A DNA stretch of 64,000 bases from the NCBI RefSeq assembly GCF_031882575.1, contig NZ_CP134772.1, positions 5,863,001-5,927,000 of the forward strand, written 5' to 3'. A program made the translations under genes and the position numbers. Under the pieces are notes generated by a model. It was not told the origin of the DNA. It saw only the letters and a program-made list of their open reading frames with translations, and searched no databases. Of this stretch, positions 1 through 9,331 are shown piece by piece. This DNA is from Pseudomonas sp. VD-NE ins (GTDB lineage Bacteria > Pseudomonadota > Gammaproteobacteria > Pseudomonadales > Pseudomonadaceae). Position 1 is the stretch's first letter; every line of letters starts with the position of its first letter.

Positions 1-462
1 CAGCAGAAAATCCTTCAAGCGACCATCCGCGCCACGCCACAGCGCAACGTCGGCTGGCTGATCGAAAAGTTGCTCGATCAGGCTGTCCTGCAACTTCAGG
101 TCATGCTCGTAGATGATCCGGCGCAGACTGCCGATCAAGCCGAGGCGATCCGCGTGGGTCTCGTAATAGAAGACGAAATCTTCGGTGAGCGTGGCCTTGA
201 GGAACGGCACCGTCAGCAGGTCCTTGGGCAACTGACTCAGCGAGTGGGTCTCCAGCAACGCGTCCGGACGGCTCAGGCCAAGCTTGTCACTGGCCAATTC
301 CGCCGGCGGCGCCTTGGGCTTGAGCAGCAGCCAGCCGAAACCACCCGCCACACCGGCCACCAGGCACAACCCGGCCAACAGCAAAGGCCAGCGCCGCGAA
401 GGTTTGGCCGCTGGCGTGTCGGCAGCCGAAGTAACAGTGTTATCGCTCATCTTTTCGCTCAT
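1..462 (-). CDS. DUF2138 family protein (YfaA-like), 3' end beyond window
   Basis: Partial gene: the first 154 codons lie in the window and the rest continues past base 1. I read it on the minus strand. The N-terminus is a short polar stretch followed by one hydrophobic segment (about residues 23-45, rich in L/A/G/V), then a soluble region. It looks like a single-pass inner-membrane or periplasm-facing protein. The sequence and its position directly downstream of a YfaP-like gene match the E. coli yfaA/yfaP/yfaS/yfaT type locus, where DUF2138 and DUF2135 proteins accompany an alpha-2-macroglobulin-like protein. Two in-frame ATGs (462 and 450) are possible starts. The biochemical role is unknown. 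Confidence 0.75.
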   Translation of the reverse strand, partial: MSEKMSDNTVTSAADTPAAKPSRRWPLLLAGLCLVAGVAGGFGWLLLKPKAPPAELASDKLGLSRPDALLETHSLSQLPKDLLTVPFLKATLTEDFVFYYETHADRLGLIGSLRRIIYEHDLKLQDSLIEQLFDQPADVALWRGADGRLKDFLL

Positions 463-498
463 TTCCCAAAGCTCAGGATTTCATCCGTGGCGGAATGC

Positions 499-1290
499 TT
501 AATAGTTGAAAGTCTTGACCAGCAGCAGATCACCGATCGCCCGCAGGGGCACGATGAACGTTTCGCGTTTTTCGTCGACGGTGTTTTCGTTGAGCACCAG
601 CGTGATTTGCGAGGTGATCACCTCGTTCTGGTTACTGGTCTCCTCGAAGTTATAGCCGTCGTTGCCGAAGTTGCCCCAATAGTTGACGTAAACCAGATAG
701 GTGCCGTGCAGCGGCGCAGTCATGGTGAACATTTCCGGACCGGGGCCATCGACGCCATCCGGGTCCAGACCACCGCCATTGCTCAACGCAGGCTGCGCCC
801 AGAACGCATGCTGACCATCCGGCGTGACAATGTGCAGATCGAGTTCGGCTTTCGGATCGTCCCATCCCAAGACAAGACGAATCCGTGCCGGCGTGCGCAA
901 ATTGTTTGCTTCATAAAATTGCACGCGCTTGAGCGACTGGCCCTCGGCGCTGATCAATTCGACACTGTTGGAGCCGGCGCCGAACGCGTACGGCCGGGCA
1001 AAACGGCCCTGGTCGTCGGTGTACAGATTCAGTGGATTGCCATTCACGGCGAGGCTGTGCGGCGGGCGCATATGGCCGATGGCCTTGAGCTGGCCCTGGA
1101 TCATCGTGCGATTGCGCTGGATGCCGCGATCGATCGGCGGCGTTGGATAGGCGACTTGCGGGTTTTCCGTGCGATCGAGCAGGCCGTGATAGCGCCAGCC
1201 GCCCACCGGTTCCGACAGTTCAGCGCTCGGCGCGGCCGACAGCGCGGGCGTGCAAGCCAGGCCGATCAGCAGCCAAAAAAATGAACGCAT
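499..1290 (-). CDS. yfaP: DUF2135 domain protein, YfaP-like, secreted
   Basis: A 263-residue protein with a clear signal peptide (MRSFFWLLIGLACTPALSAA) and a DUF2135-type region around residues 130-210. That region includes LDLHIVTPDG, the acidic Gly-rich stretch GGGLDPDGVDGPGPE and YLVYVNYWGNFG. It is therefore expected in the periplasm or at the outer membrane. It lies 36 bp upstream of a DUF2138 gene on the same strand, reproducing the yfa gene neighbourhood in which an alpha-2-macroglobulin-like periplasmic protein is usual. That partner would lie left of this window. Function is not established; an envelope-protection role is inference from neighbours. Confidence 0.85.
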   Translation of the reverse strand: MRSFFWLLIGLACTPALSAAPSAELSEPVGGWRYHGLLDRTENPQVAYPTPPIDRGIQRNRTMIQGQLKAIGHMRPPHSLAVNGNPLNLYTDDQGRFARPYAFGAGSNSVELISAEGQSLKRVQFYEANNLRTPARIRLVLGWDDPKAELDLHIVTPDGQHAFWAQPALSNGGGLDPDGVDGPGPEMFTMTAPLHGTYLVYVNYWGNFGNDGYNFEETSNQNEVITSQITLVLNENTVDEKRETFIVPLRAIGDLLLVKTFNY

Positions 1291-1484
1291 GTAATGCCTC
1301 CTGCCATGCCTGAACGAAACCTTGCACCCGATCCTCGGTACTTCACAGCGGTGAAAACTGCGTTTCGTCTGAAAGACCCGTGACTATGGGGTCGTAGAAG
1401 GCGCGAAGATTAGCGATTCGGCAGTTTTTTAACAATCGGATACATGTGCAATCGCTGTAGGAATGATGCCAATCGGATGGACTG

Positions 1485-1547
1485 TGAGCCGAATAGGCGT
1501 CATATTCGGCTCATAAAATGAGCCGAATAGCTTTTCCATTCGGCTCA
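1485..1547. promoter_or_regulatory. Four-half-site palindromic operator upstream of the Fic gene
   Basis: Four copies of TGAGCCGAAT(A) alternate in orientation: forward at 1485-1495, reverse at 1503-1513, forward at 1519-1529, reverse at 1538-1547. The central pair forms a palindrome with 12-bp arms and a 3-bp spacer (1503-1529). The outer copies make a second and third inverted pair with their neighbours. Half-site starts are spaced 18, 16 and 19 bp. The array ends 9 bp before the Shine-Dalgarno sequence of the Fic gene, so a bound protein could block transcription or translation. The structure is directly visible; the function as an operator is inference. Confidence 0.6.
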
Positions 1548-1568
1548 CCCACCCAAGAAAGGTATTTG

Positions 1569-2702
1569 ATGACAACTCACTGGATCTGGCAGCAGCCCGA
1601 CTGGCCCGATTTCAACTGGCAGGCAGAACGCCTGATGCCATTGCTGCGAGCGTGCGTGCAAGCGCAAGGTCAATTGATGGGGATGGCCGGTTCGGTGGAC
1701 AGCTCTTTGGGGGCCCAGAGCGAACTGGATGCCCTGCTGCAAAATATCGTGACCTCATCGGCCATTGAGGGTGAGCAATTAAATGTCGGCTCCGTGCGTT
1801 CGTCTTTGGCGCGACGTTTGGGCCTGCAGTTGATCGACGGCGATAAAGTCAGCCAACGCAGTGAAGGTCTGGCGCAACTCATGCTCGATGCCACCCGCCA
1901 ATTTGCCGAACCGCTGACGCTGGAGCGCTTGCTGGAGTGGCACAGATGGCTATTTCCCGATCAGGAGGCTGAGTTCACTGCGCGGTCAATGCATGTGGGG
2001 GCGCTACGCGGTGACGAGCCAATGCAGGTCGTATCGGGCCGTATCGATCGTCCAACCGTTCATTTCGAGGCACCACCTCGCAAAGGCCTTGAGCAGCAGA
2101 TTGACCAATTTCTCAAATGGTTTGAAGCCAGTCACCATCAAACCGCGCTGGACCCATTGCTTCGCGCGGGCATCGCCCATTTCTGGTTTGTCACCTTGCA
2201 CCCGTTCGACGATGGCAACGGTCGCCTGACCCGCACCATCACTGACCTGGCGCTGGCGCAGGGCGAGGCGCAGGCCATCCGTTTCTATGCAATGTCGGCA
2301 AGCATTCTGGATGATCGCTCCGGCTACTATCGGATTCTGGAGTCGAGCCAGAAATCCACGCTGGATATCACTGAGTGGCTCACATGGTTCCTGCAAACGT
2401 TGCTGCGCAGCCTGCAACAAGCCATCACTCGCATTGAAAGCGTGCTGGGCAAAACGCGTTTCTGGCAGGCCCACCGCGAGTCCGAACTTTCGGCGGAGCA
2501 GGTCAAAGTGCTCAATCGTCTGCTCGACGGCGGTGAATGTGGCTTTGAGCACGGTATTAGCGCCGGGCAATATCAAGCGGTGGCGAAAGTGTCGAAGGCT
2601 ACAGCGACCCGGCATCTGGCAGAGTTGCTGGACAAAGGTTGCCTGCAACGTTTGCCAGGAGGTGGCCGCAGCACGCGCTACCAGATCAACTATCCCGATT
2701 AG
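1569..2702 (+). CDS. Fic-family adenylyltransferase with DUF4172 N-terminus and C-terminal winged-helix-like region
   Basis: 377 residues. The N-terminus [13 protein letters not shown] is typical of DUF4172. The inhibitory motif SSAIEG is at residues 63-68 (class II Fic, N-terminal inhibition), and the catalytic Fic motif [12 protein letters not shown] is intact at 211-222. Fic enzymes transfer AMP or another nucleotide from a cofactor to target hydroxyls; with an intact inhibitory helix this one should be autoinhibited. The last ~50 residues ([21 protein letters not shown]) look like a winged helix-turn-helix. I chose the ATG at 1569 because AGAAAGG precedes it at good spacing. The longer reading from 1518 would start inside the palindromic array. 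It is a single gene, with no toxin/antitoxin partner beside it. Confidence 0.9.
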   Translation: MTTHWIWQQPDWPDFNWQAERLMPLLRACVQAQGQLMGMAGSVDSSLGAQSELDALLQNIVTSSAIEGEQLNVGSVRSSLARRLGLQLIDGDKVSQRSEGLAQLMLDATRQFAEPLTLERLLEWHRWLFPDQEAEFTARSMHVGALRGDEPMQVVSGRIDRPTVHFEAPPRKGLEQQIDQFLKWFEASHHQTALDPLLRAGIAHFWFVTLHPFDDGNGRLTRTITDLALAQGEAQAIRFYAMSASILDDRSGYYRILESSQKSTLDITEWLTWFLQTLLRSLQQAITRIESVLGKTRFWQAHRESELSAEQVKVLNRLLDGGECGFEHGISAGQYQAVAKVSKATATRHLAELLDKGCLQRLPGGGRSTRYQINYPD

Positions 2703-2808
2703 TCCACTGTGGCGAGGGAATAAGGGTCGGCCACGACCTGCTCATTTGCCCATAAACCCCCTATCTGCTAGTGTCGCGCCGGTTAAACGTCAACCGGAAA
2801 TCGCCGCC

Positions 2809-3051
2809 ATGGCCCGCAAAAAAGCTGCACTGGATTTCGAACAGTCCCTCGCCGACCTGCAAACATTGGTCGAGCGTCTGGAGAACGGTGAATTGTCGCT
2901 GGAAGACTCGTTGACCGCTTTCGAGCAGGGCATCGGCCTGACCCGTGACTGCCAGGCAGCGCTGGCGCAAGCCGAGCAGAAGGTGCAGGTGCTGCTGGAG
3001 CGCGATGGCGAACTCGCCGAGGAACCCTTCGACGCGGAACAGCCAGAATGA
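2809..3051 (+). CDS. xseB: Exodeoxyribonuclease VII small subunit
   Basis: 80 residues, usual XseB length, with the family core [20 protein letters not shown] followed by a long amphipathic helix ([12 protein letters not shown]...LTRDCQAAL). It forms exonuclease VII with the large XseA subunit, which degrades single-stranded DNA from both ends in the cytoplasm. XseA is not in this window. The stop overlaps the ispA start by four bases (ATGA at 3048-3051), indicating translational coupling. xseB-ispA-dxs is the conserved order in gamma-proteobacteria. Confidence 0.96.
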   Translation: MARKKAALDFEQSLADLQTLVERLENGELSLEDSLTAFEQGIGLTRDCQAALAQAEQKVQVLLERDGELAEEPFDAEQPE

Positions 3052-3935
3052 TTGCGGCGTACACGGCGACAAGCCAGACTCGGGTCAACGCAGCGCTGGA
3101 AACCCTTTTCAATGCACCGCTGCCAGAGTTGGCGCGGCTTTACGAAGCCATGCGCTACAGCGTGATGAACGGCGGCAAACGCGTGCGTCCGCTGCTCGCC
3201 TACGCCGCGTGCGAAGCGCTCGGCGGTCAAGCCGAGCAAGCCAACGGCGCAGCCTGCGCGGTTGAGCTGATCCATGCCTATTCGCTGGTGCACGACGATT
3301 TGCCGGCGATGGACGACGACGATTTGCGTCGCGGCCAGCCGACCACCCACAAGAAATTCGATGAAGCCTGCGCGATTCTGGCCGGTGATGGTTTGCAGAG
3401 CCTGGCCTTCAGCGCCCTGCTCGACCCGCGCCTGAGCGATTGCAGCAGTGACATCCGCCTGCAAATGGTCACCGCGCTGGCTAACGCCGCCGGCCCGGCA
3501 GGCATGGTCGGCGGTCAAGCCATCGACCTCGGTTCGGTCGGCCTCAAACTCGATCAGCAAGCCCTCGAACAGATGCACCGGCACAAGACCGGCGCGCTGA
3601 TCGAGGTCAGCGTCAAACTCGGCGCTCTGGCCAGCGGCCGTGCCGAGCCGGATGAACTCCGCGCCCTGCAGACTTATGCACAGGCCATCGGCTTGGCGTT
3701 TCAGGTGCAGGACGACATCCTCGACGTCGAAAGCGATACCGAAACCCTCGGTAAACGCCAGGGCGCCGACATCGCCCGCGACAAGCCGACCTACCCGGCG
3801 CTGCTCGGTCTCGACGCCGCCAAGGCCTACGCCCTGGAACTGCGCGATCAGGCCCTGCACGCCCTGCGACCGTTTGACGCGGCCGCCGAGCCGTTGCGCG
3901 AGCTGGCCCGGTATATCGTCGAGCGGCGTCACTGA
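3048..3935 (+). CDS. ispA: Farnesyl diphosphate synthase
   Basis: 295 residues. It condenses IPP with DMAPP and then GPP to give farnesyl diphosphate, precursor of quinone side chains and undecaprenyl phosphate. The first aspartate-rich motif DDLPAMD is at residues 83-89 and the second, DDILD, at 222-226. The substrate-binding GGKRVRP is at 42-48. All key acidic residues are present. It overlaps xseB by 4 bp and is followed after 91 bp by dxs, which supplies the upstream MEP pathway, so the two ends of isoprenoid synthesis are co-located. Confidence 0.97.
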   Translation: MIAAYTATSQTRVNAALETLFNAPLPELARLYEAMRYSVMNGGKRVRPLLAYAACEALGGQAEQANGAACAVELIHAYSLVHDDLPAMDDDDLRRGQPTTHKKFDEACAILAGDGLQSLAFSALLDPRLSDCSSDIRLQMVTALANAAGPAGMVGGQAIDLGSVGLKLDQQALEQMHRHKTGALIEVSVKLGALASGRAEPDELRALQTYAQAIGLAFQVQDDILDVESDTETLGKRQGADIARDKPTYPALLGLDAAKAYALELRDQALHALRPFDAAAEPLRELARYIVERRH

Positions 3936-4026
3936 TCAGCCATCGGTCAAAAAAGACCAACGCGTGGGCAGGGGGCGATGCATCAGGTAAACTGCCGCAT
4001 CTTCTATACCTATAACGATTCGCCTG

Positions 4027-5925
4027 ATGCCCACGACGTTTCATGAGATTCCCCGCAAGCGCCCGACCACGCCCCTGCTCGACCGCGCGAATACGCCGGA
4101 CGGCCTGCGCCGGTTAGGCGAAGCCGAGCTGGAAACCCTGGCCGATGAGTTGCGCCTGGAATTGCTCTACACGGTCGGTCAGACCGGTGGGCATTTCGGT
4201 GCCGGCCTGGGCGTGATCGAGCTGACCATCGCGTTGCATTACGTCTTCGACACGCCAGACGACCGTCTGCTGTGGGACGTTGGTCATCAGGCGTATCCGC
4301 ACAAGATCCTCACCGGTCGCCGCGAGCGCATGGGCACCCTGCGCCAGAAGGACGGCATCGCCGCTTTCCCGCGTCGCTCCGAGAGCGAGTACGACACTTT
4401 TGGCGTCGGCCACTCCAGCACCTCGATCAGCGCTGCGCTGGGCATGGCCATTGCCGCCCGCCTGCAGAACAGCGACCGCAAGGCGATCGCGGTGATCGGC
4501 GACGGTGCGTTGACTGCCGGCATGGCCTTCGAGGCGCTGAACCATGCGCCGGAAGTCAACGCCAACATGCTGGTGATCCTCAACGACAACGACATGTCGA
4601 TCTCGCGCAATGTCGGTGGCCTGTCGAATTATCTGGCGAAGATCCTTTCCAGCCGCACCTACGCGAGCATGCGTGAGGGCAGCAAAAAAGTCCTGTCGCG
4701 CCTGCCCGGTGCCTGGGAAATCGCCCGCCGCACCGAAGAATACGCCAAAGGCATGCTGGTCCCCGGCACCCTGTTCGAAGAGCTGGGCTGGAACTACATC
4801 GGTCCGATCGACGGCCACGACTTGCCCACGCTGATCGCCACGCTGCGCAACATGCGCGATCTGAAAGGCCCGCAATTCCTGCACATCGTCACCAAGAAAG
4901 GCAAAGGCTTCGCCCCGGCGGAAGTCGACCCGATCGGTTACCACGCCATCACCAAACTCGAACCACTGGATGCTCCGGCTGCCGCGCCGAAGCAGGCCGG
5001 CGGGCCGAAATACTCGGCAGTGTTTGGCGAATGGCTGTGCGACATGGCCGCATCCGATCCACGCTTGGTCGGGATCACCCCGGCGATGAAGGAAGGTTCG
5101 GATCTGGTGGCGTTCAGCGAACGCTTCCCGCTGCGCTACTTCGACGTGGCGATTGCCGAGCAACATGCGGTGACGTTCGCCGCCGGCATGGCCTGCGAAG
5201 GCGCAAAACCGGTGGTGGCGATCTACTCGACGTTCTTGCAGCGTGGTTACGACCAACTGGTGCATGACGTCGCGGTGCAGAACCTCGACGTGCTGTTCGC
5301 CATCGACCGCGCCGGTCTGGTCGGCGAAGACGGTCCGACTCACGCTGGCAGCTTCGATCTGTCGTACCTGCGTTGCATCCCGGGCATGGTCATCATGACG
5401 CCGAGCGATGAAAACGAACTGCGCAAAATGCTCACCACCGGCCACCTGTACAACGGCCCGGCGGCAGTGCGTTATCCACGCGGCAACGGCCCGAATGCGG
5501 CCATCGAGAAAGACCTCGAGCCTATCGAAATCGGTAAGGGCATCGTCCGTCGTCAGGGCAGCAAAGTCGCCTTGCTGGTGTTCGGTGTGCAACTGGCCGA
5601 GGCGCTGAAAGTTGCTGAGAAGCTTGATGCGACAGTGGTCGACATGCGTTTCGTCAAACCGTTGGATGAAGCGCTGGTGCGCGAGATTGCCGGCAGCCAC
5701 GAGTTGCTGGTGACGATCGAAGAAAACGCGATCATGGGCGGCGCCGGTGGTGCCGTCAGCGAGTTTCTGGCACGGGAGAACATCCTCAAGTCGATGCTGC
5801 ATCTGGGCTTGCCGGATGTCTACGTCGAGCACGCCAAGCCTGCGCAAATGCTGGCCGAGTGCGGGCTGGACGAGGCCGGGATCGAAGCGTCGATTCGTGA
5901 GCGTCTGGCGTTGCTCAGCCGCTAA
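4027..5925 (+). CDS. dxs: 1-deoxy-D-xylulose-5-phosphate synthase
   Basis: 632 residues, full length. It is the thiamine-diphosphate enzyme that condenses pyruvate and glyceraldehyde-3-phosphate, the first step of the MEP isoprenoid pathway. The sequence shows the N-terminal TPP-binding [17 protein letters not shown] with NDNDMSIS, the central pyrimidine-binding domain ([17 protein letters not shown]), and the C-terminal transketolase domain ([20 protein letters not shown]). The ATG at 4027 has only a weak Shine-Dalgarno. The 91 bp before it carries no strong terminator, so cotranscription with ispA is plausible. Confidence 0.98.
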   Translation: MPTTFHEIPRKRPTTPLLDRANTPDGLRRLGEAELETLADELRLELLYTVGQTGGHFGAGLGVIELTIALHYVFDTPDDRLLWDVGHQAYPHKILTGRRERMGTLRQKDGIAAFPRRSESEYDTFGVGHSSTSISAALGMAIAARLQNSDRKAIAVIGDGALTAGMAFEALNHAPEVNANMLVILNDNDMSISRNVGGLSNYLAKILSSRTYASMREGSKKVLSRLPGAWEIARRTEEYAKGMLVPGTLFEELGWNYIGPIDGHDLPTLIATLRNMRDLKGPQFLHIVTKKGKGFAPAEVDPIGYHAITKLEPLDAPAAAPKQAGGPKYSAVFGEWLCDMAASDPRLVGITPAMKEGSDLVAFSERFPLRYFDVAIAEQHAVTFAAGMACEGAKPVVAIYSTFLQRGYDQLVHDVAVQNLDVLFAIDRAGLVGEDGPTHAGSFDLSYLRCIPGMVIMTPSDENELRKMLTTGHLYNGPAAVRYPRGNGPNAAIEKDLEPIEIGKGIVRRQGSKVALLVFGVQLAEALKVAEKLDATVVDMRFVKPLDEALVREIAGSHELLVTIEENAIMGGAGGAVSEFLARENILKSMLHLGLPDVYVEHAKPAQMLAECGLDEAGIEASIRERLALLSR

Positions 5926-5944
5926 ATCGCTAAACACACAATCC

Positions 5945-6036
5945 CTGTGGGAGCGGGCTTGCCCGCGAAGAGGCCGGCACATCCAACATCAATGTTGAAT
6001 GTGCCGACGCCTTCGCGGGCAAGCCCGCTCCCACAG
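5945..6036. repeat. Paired REP element, GTGGGAGCGGGCTTGCCCGC class
   Basis: Two inverted copies of a REP unit (CTGTGGGAGCGGGCTTGCCC and its complement) face each other. The inner part also pairs (GGCACATCCAACAT with ATGTTGAATGTGCC), so the whole 92 bp can fold as one long hairpin. It fills most of the dxs-btuB gap and leaves no room for a cobalamin riboswitch. Confidence 0.9.
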
Positions 6037-6089
6037 TGTTTTGTGTAGATCCAAAATGTGTGTACACCTGAAACACCAGTGGACCGTCC

Positions 6090-7997
6090 ATGAAACTCTC
6101 GCGCCTCGCCCTGCCCTTCTTCCTGCTGCCATCCGTCAACGCCCTCGCCGATACCTTCGAGCGTGATCAGGCACTGAAACTGCCGGACACGCTGATCTCA
6201 GCCAACCGCCAGGTCGAAGCCCGCAACGACAGCAGCGCCGCCAACACGGTATTCACCCGCGAAGACATCGACCGTCTGCAACCGAGCGACGTGCCGGAAC
6301 TGCTGCGGCGCGTCCCCGGCGTGCAAGTGGCGCAGGCCGGCGGGCGCGGCAGTCTGCCGGGGGTTTACATTCGCGGAACGCAATCGGCGCAGAGTCTGGT
6401 GCTGGTCGATGGTCAGCGCATCGGCAGTTCGACCTCTGGTGACAGCAACCTGCAGCACCTGAACATCGAGCAGATCGAACGGGTGGAAGTGCTGCGCGGT
6501 TCGCGTTCGGTGATTTACGGCAGCGATGCGATTGGCGGGGTGATTCAGATTTTCACCCGGCGCGGTACTGAGCAAGGTTTGCAGCCACGGATGCACGTCG
6601 GTTTCGGCAGCAACCAGACTTGGGAGCGCAGCCTTGGCCTGTCCGGTGGCGATGAGCAAACCCGTTTCAACCTCGGCGCCAGTCTCGATGAGACTGCCGG
6701 GATTGACCGCACTAACGAGTCATACCCGAGCGATGGCGATCACGATGCCTATCGCAACAAATCCGTCAGCCTGAGCCTCAGCCACGCATTGACCGATGAC
6801 ATCGAAATCGGCGCCAATCTGTTGGATAACCGTGGCAAGGGCGAGTTCGACAGTCCATTCGGTAGATATGACTACCGAACTAAAATGTCTTACCAACAGC
6901 AGCCATATAGCGACTTCAATGTCAGCAGCTTCAGCGGCTACATGGATGCTCGGGTCAACGAACGCTGGAAAACCCGCCTCGAACTCGGTCACAGCGAAAA
7001 CCGCGAGCAAGTCAAAGACAGACTCAGTGACGAGCACAGCGTATTTAATACATACCGCGACTCGGTGAACTGGCAGAACGATGTGTCCCTGAATTCGCGC
7101 AACAGCCTGATTTTGGGTGGAGACTGGTACGAAGATCGAATTAACAGTGATTTTGACGATTTCGGTAGCCGCAATTCCTTGGACGAGGACAGCCGTTGGA
7201 ACCGCGCAGCATTCATCCAGCATCGTTATCAGGCCGACAGCTTCTCCACGGAACTGGGTCTACGCCACGACGATAATCAGCAATTCGGCAGCCAGAATAC
7301 CTGGAGCGGCACCTTCACCTTGCCGCTGAACCCGGACAACGATCTGTTGCTGAGCTACAGCGAAGGCTTCCGCGCGCCGACCTTCAATGACCTGTATTAC
7401 CCCCAATACAGCAACCCGGATCTGAAACCGGAAACCTCGAAAAGCTACGAGCTGCAATGGCGCAGTCAGTTAAGCGACAGCATTCGTCTGGAGGCGTCCC
7501 TCTATCAAACGGATTTGAAGGACGCGATTATCTCCGCCGACGGCAGGCCTCCCGAGAACGTCGCTTCGGCGCGAATCAATGGATTTGAAGCGGCACTGAA
7601 GCAGGAACTGTTCGACTGGCAGAGCAACCTTGGCGTTTCGATCATCGATCCGCGTGATCGCGATACCGGGCACACCTTGGCCCGGCGTGCTCGTCGGACG
7701 TTGAGTTGGGATCTTGATCGGCAGTTTGATCAAGTCAGCCTCGGTGCCAGTTGGCAGGCGGTGAGCAGCAGTTATGACGATCTGAAAAATGAAAACCCGC
7801 TGGGTGGTTATGCGTTGTTCGGCTTACGCAGCAGTTGGGCGCTGAACAGCGAGATCAAGCTGGATCTGAAGGTGGATAACCTTTTCGACAAGGGCTACAG
7901 CCGCGCAAATTACAGCTACGACGGCAGCCAGTATGGTTATCGCGAGGAAGGTCGGGTGTGGATGTTTGGTGTCACCTGGACCCCCGAAACCCACTGA
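6090..7997 (+). CDS. btuB: TonB-dependent outer-membrane receptor, BtuB-like (vitamin B12)
   Basis: 635 residues. A signal peptide of ~20 residues ends at ALA|DTFERD. A TonB-box-like DTLISANR follows at about residues 35-42, then a plug domain (DVPELLRRVPGVQVAQAGG, VYIRGTQSAQSLVLVDGQRI, RSVIYGSDAIGGVIQIFTRR) and a 22-strand-type barrel. Size and plug motifs match BtuB, which imports cobalamin. Support comes from the convergent btuF homologue 115 bp downstream. Codons about 250-345 (around 6840-7130) are clearly more AT-rich than the rest, in a stretch likely to encode surface loops. I see no cobalamin riboswitch upstream. The substrate could be another corrinoid or siderophore. Confidence 0.88.
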   Translation: MKLSRLALPFFLLPSVNALADTFERDQALKLPDTLISANRQVEARNDSSAANTVFTREDIDRLQPSDVPELLRRVPGVQVAQAGGRGSLPGVYIRGTQSAQSLVLVDGQRIGSSTSGDSNLQHLNIEQIERVEVLRGSRSVIYGSDAIGGVIQIFTRRGTEQGLQPRMHVGFGSNQTWERSLGLSGGDEQTRFNLGASLDETAGIDRTNESYPSDGDHDAYRNKSVSLSLSHALTDDIEIGANLLDNRGKGEFDSPFGRYDYRTKMSYQQQPYSDFNVSSFSGYMDARVNERWKTRLELGHSENREQVKDRLSDEHSVFNTYRDSVNWQNDVSLNSRNSLILGGDWYEDRINSDFDDFGSRNSLDEDSRWNRAAFIQHRYQADSFSTELGLRHDDNQQFGSQNTWSGTFTLPLNPDNDLLLSYSEGFRAPTFNDLYYPQYSNPDLKPETSKSYELQWRSQLSDSIRLEASLYQTDLKDAIISADGRPPENVASARINGFEAALKQELFDWQSNLGVSIIDPRDRDTGHTLARRARRTLSWDLDRQFDQVSLGASWQAVSSSYDDLKNENPLGGYALFGLRSSWALNSEIKLDLKVDNLFDKGYSRANYSYDGSQYGYREEGRVWMFGVTWTPETH

Positions 7998-8002
7998 AAT
8001 CC

Positions 8003-8110
8003 CCTGTAGGAGCTGCCGAAGGCTGCGATCTTTTGATCTTGATCTTCGGCGATTCCGACTCAGTCAAACAGCAAAATCAAAAGATCGCAGCCTTCGGCAG
8101 CTCCTACAGG
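8003..8110. repeat. Paired REP element, GTAGGAGCTGCCGAAGGCTGCGATC class
   Basis: Inverted arms (CCTGTAGGAGCTGCCGAAGG and its complement, extended by CTGCGATCTTTTGATCTT) enclose about 30 bp. The element sits exactly between the convergent stops of btuB and btuF. It probably doubles as the 3' hairpin of both transcripts, since no other terminator is visible there. Confidence 0.88.
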
Positions 8111-8111
8111 G

Positions 8112-8912
8112 TTACCTGTCCGGCGCGATCAATTGGCAGAGTTTCGCGGTAGCGCTGATCATCTGGCCGCTGGGGCGTTCAAGGCCTTTGTCGGTGATCA
8201 GCAACAGATTACCTCGCTTCACCGCCGCCACCTGTGGCCAGGTTTTCCACGCATTCAACTGCGTCTGATCACTCGCCAGAATCACTTCCGGATCTCTCTG
8301 CAATACCGCTTCGATGCTGACTTGTGGCGCAGGTAAGGCCAGATCACTGAACACATTCCGCGCCCCGCACACTTCCAGCGCATCGCTGATGATCTGCCCA
8401 CCGCCGACGGTGTACAGCGGCTTGTCCCAAACCTGATAGAACACCCGCAACGGCACGTCCCGGCGATAGCGCTGGCGCAGTTCCGCGAGTTGTTGGCGCA
8501 GCGCCGTCGCTCGTTTAAGCCCACGATCAGGTCGGCCCAATTGCGCGGCAATGGCTTCAATCTGGGTGGTGAGTTGTTCGAGGGAATGCGGTTCAGCGAC
8601 GAAGGTCGGGATACCCAGACGTTTCAATTGATCACGTTGCGCCGGGCCGACACTGCCGGGCCACAGCAACAACAAATCAGGCGTGAGGCTCAGTAGCTGT
8701 TCCATGTCGAGTTGGCCATAGCGGCCGACAGAGGGGACGCTGGCAATTTCAGCCGGCCGCTCACCGGCATCCAGCACACCGACCAACAGATCAGCGGAAT
8801 CCAGCTCAACGACGATTTCAGAAAGGGACGGCGCGAGGCTGACAACCCGCAGGCCCGCCAGCACCGGAGCCGAGACGGCCAGCAGCAGAACCGCCAGCCA
8901 CAGACGGCGCAT
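8112..8912 (-). CDS. btuF: Periplasmic cobalamin-binding protein, BtuF-like
   Basis: 266 residues with signal peptide [20 protein letters not shown] and a class III periplasmic binding fold: RVVSLAPSLSEIVVELDSAD at the N-terminus, VGRYGQLDMEQLLSLTPDLLLL, and a C-terminal lobe from YQVWDKPLYTVGGG. This fits BtuF, which passes vitamin B12 to the BtuCD transporter. BtuC and BtuD genes are not in the window. The start at 8912 shares one base with the stop of the upstream gene (TGATG), so the two are coupled; longer readings to 9083 run through that gene. An iron-siderophore binding protein of the same fold is the main alternative. Confidence 0.88.
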   Translation of the reverse strand: MRRLWLAVLLLAVSAPVLAGLRVVSLAPSLSEIVVELDSADLLVGVLDAGERPAEIASVPSVGRYGQLDMEQLLSLTPDLLLLWPGSVGPAQRDQLKRLGIPTFVAEPHSLEQLTTQIEAIAAQLGRPDRGLKRATALRQQLAELRQRYRRDVPLRVFYQVWDKPLYTVGGGQIISDALEVCGARNVFSDLALPAPQVSIEAVLQRDPEVILASDQTQLNAWKTWPQVAAVKRGNLLLITDKGLERPSGQMISATAKLCQLIAPDR

Positions 8913-9331
8913 CAGCCGAGTTGACGCGGGATACGGTAGAGATAAAACAGCACTGCAGTGGACAGCGCCAGCAGCATCAGCGGTACGGCTTCGAGACCGA
9001 CAAACACCGCCAAGGCACCGATCCACGCCGGCAAGGCTGCCACGAGAAAAGCCGCACGACGACGGGCTGCGAGGGCGATCCACGCGGCCGGTTCATCCGC
9101 GGTATCGAGGGCTTTTTGCGTGGCGATCAGCGCGTGTTTGTATCGGCCGAAAAACTTCAGGCTGACAAACATTGACGCAACGCCGGCAATAAAGAAGGGC
9201 ATCGCCAATACCGGCAGAATTCCTTCGCCCTGACCAAACAAAGCGTTGAGTACGAACAGCGGCACCAGCGCCAGCGCGAGGTATTTCCACCAATCGACCG
9301 ACAACCGGCGCCGCACCTGACCCCGCGTCAC
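8912..9331 (-). CDS. Small integral membrane protein of unknown function
   Basis: 139 residues. I do not recognise a named family. It shows four likely membrane segments (about residues 16-32, 38-58, 92-110 and 114-132) with a basic, Ala-rich cytoplasmic loop ([29 protein letters not shown]) between the pairs. It overlaps ribA by 4 bp upstream and btuF by 1 bp downstream, so it is translated as the middle gene of a ribA-X-btuF unit. The tight coupling to cofactor genes is the only hint of function. Confidence 0.8.
   Translation of the reverse strand: MTRGQVRRRLSVDWWKYLALALVPLFVLNALFGQGEGILPVLAMPFFIAGVASMFVSLKFFGRYKHALIATQKALDTADEPAAWIALAARRRAAFLVAALPAWIGALAVFVGLEAVPLMLLALSTAVLFYLYRIPRQLG

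Noticed and set aside
2703..2808. Terminator between the Fic gene and xseB
   Set aside because: No GC stem with a T-run found; the gap is too short to hold more than a promoter.
4114..5982. 622-codon open frame on the minus strand opposite dxs
   Set aside because: Antisense shadow of dxs caused by high GC; no start signal or domain.
5926..6089. Cobalamin riboswitch before btuB
   Set aside because: The 164-bp gap is almost filled by a REP pair; no B12-box is visible.
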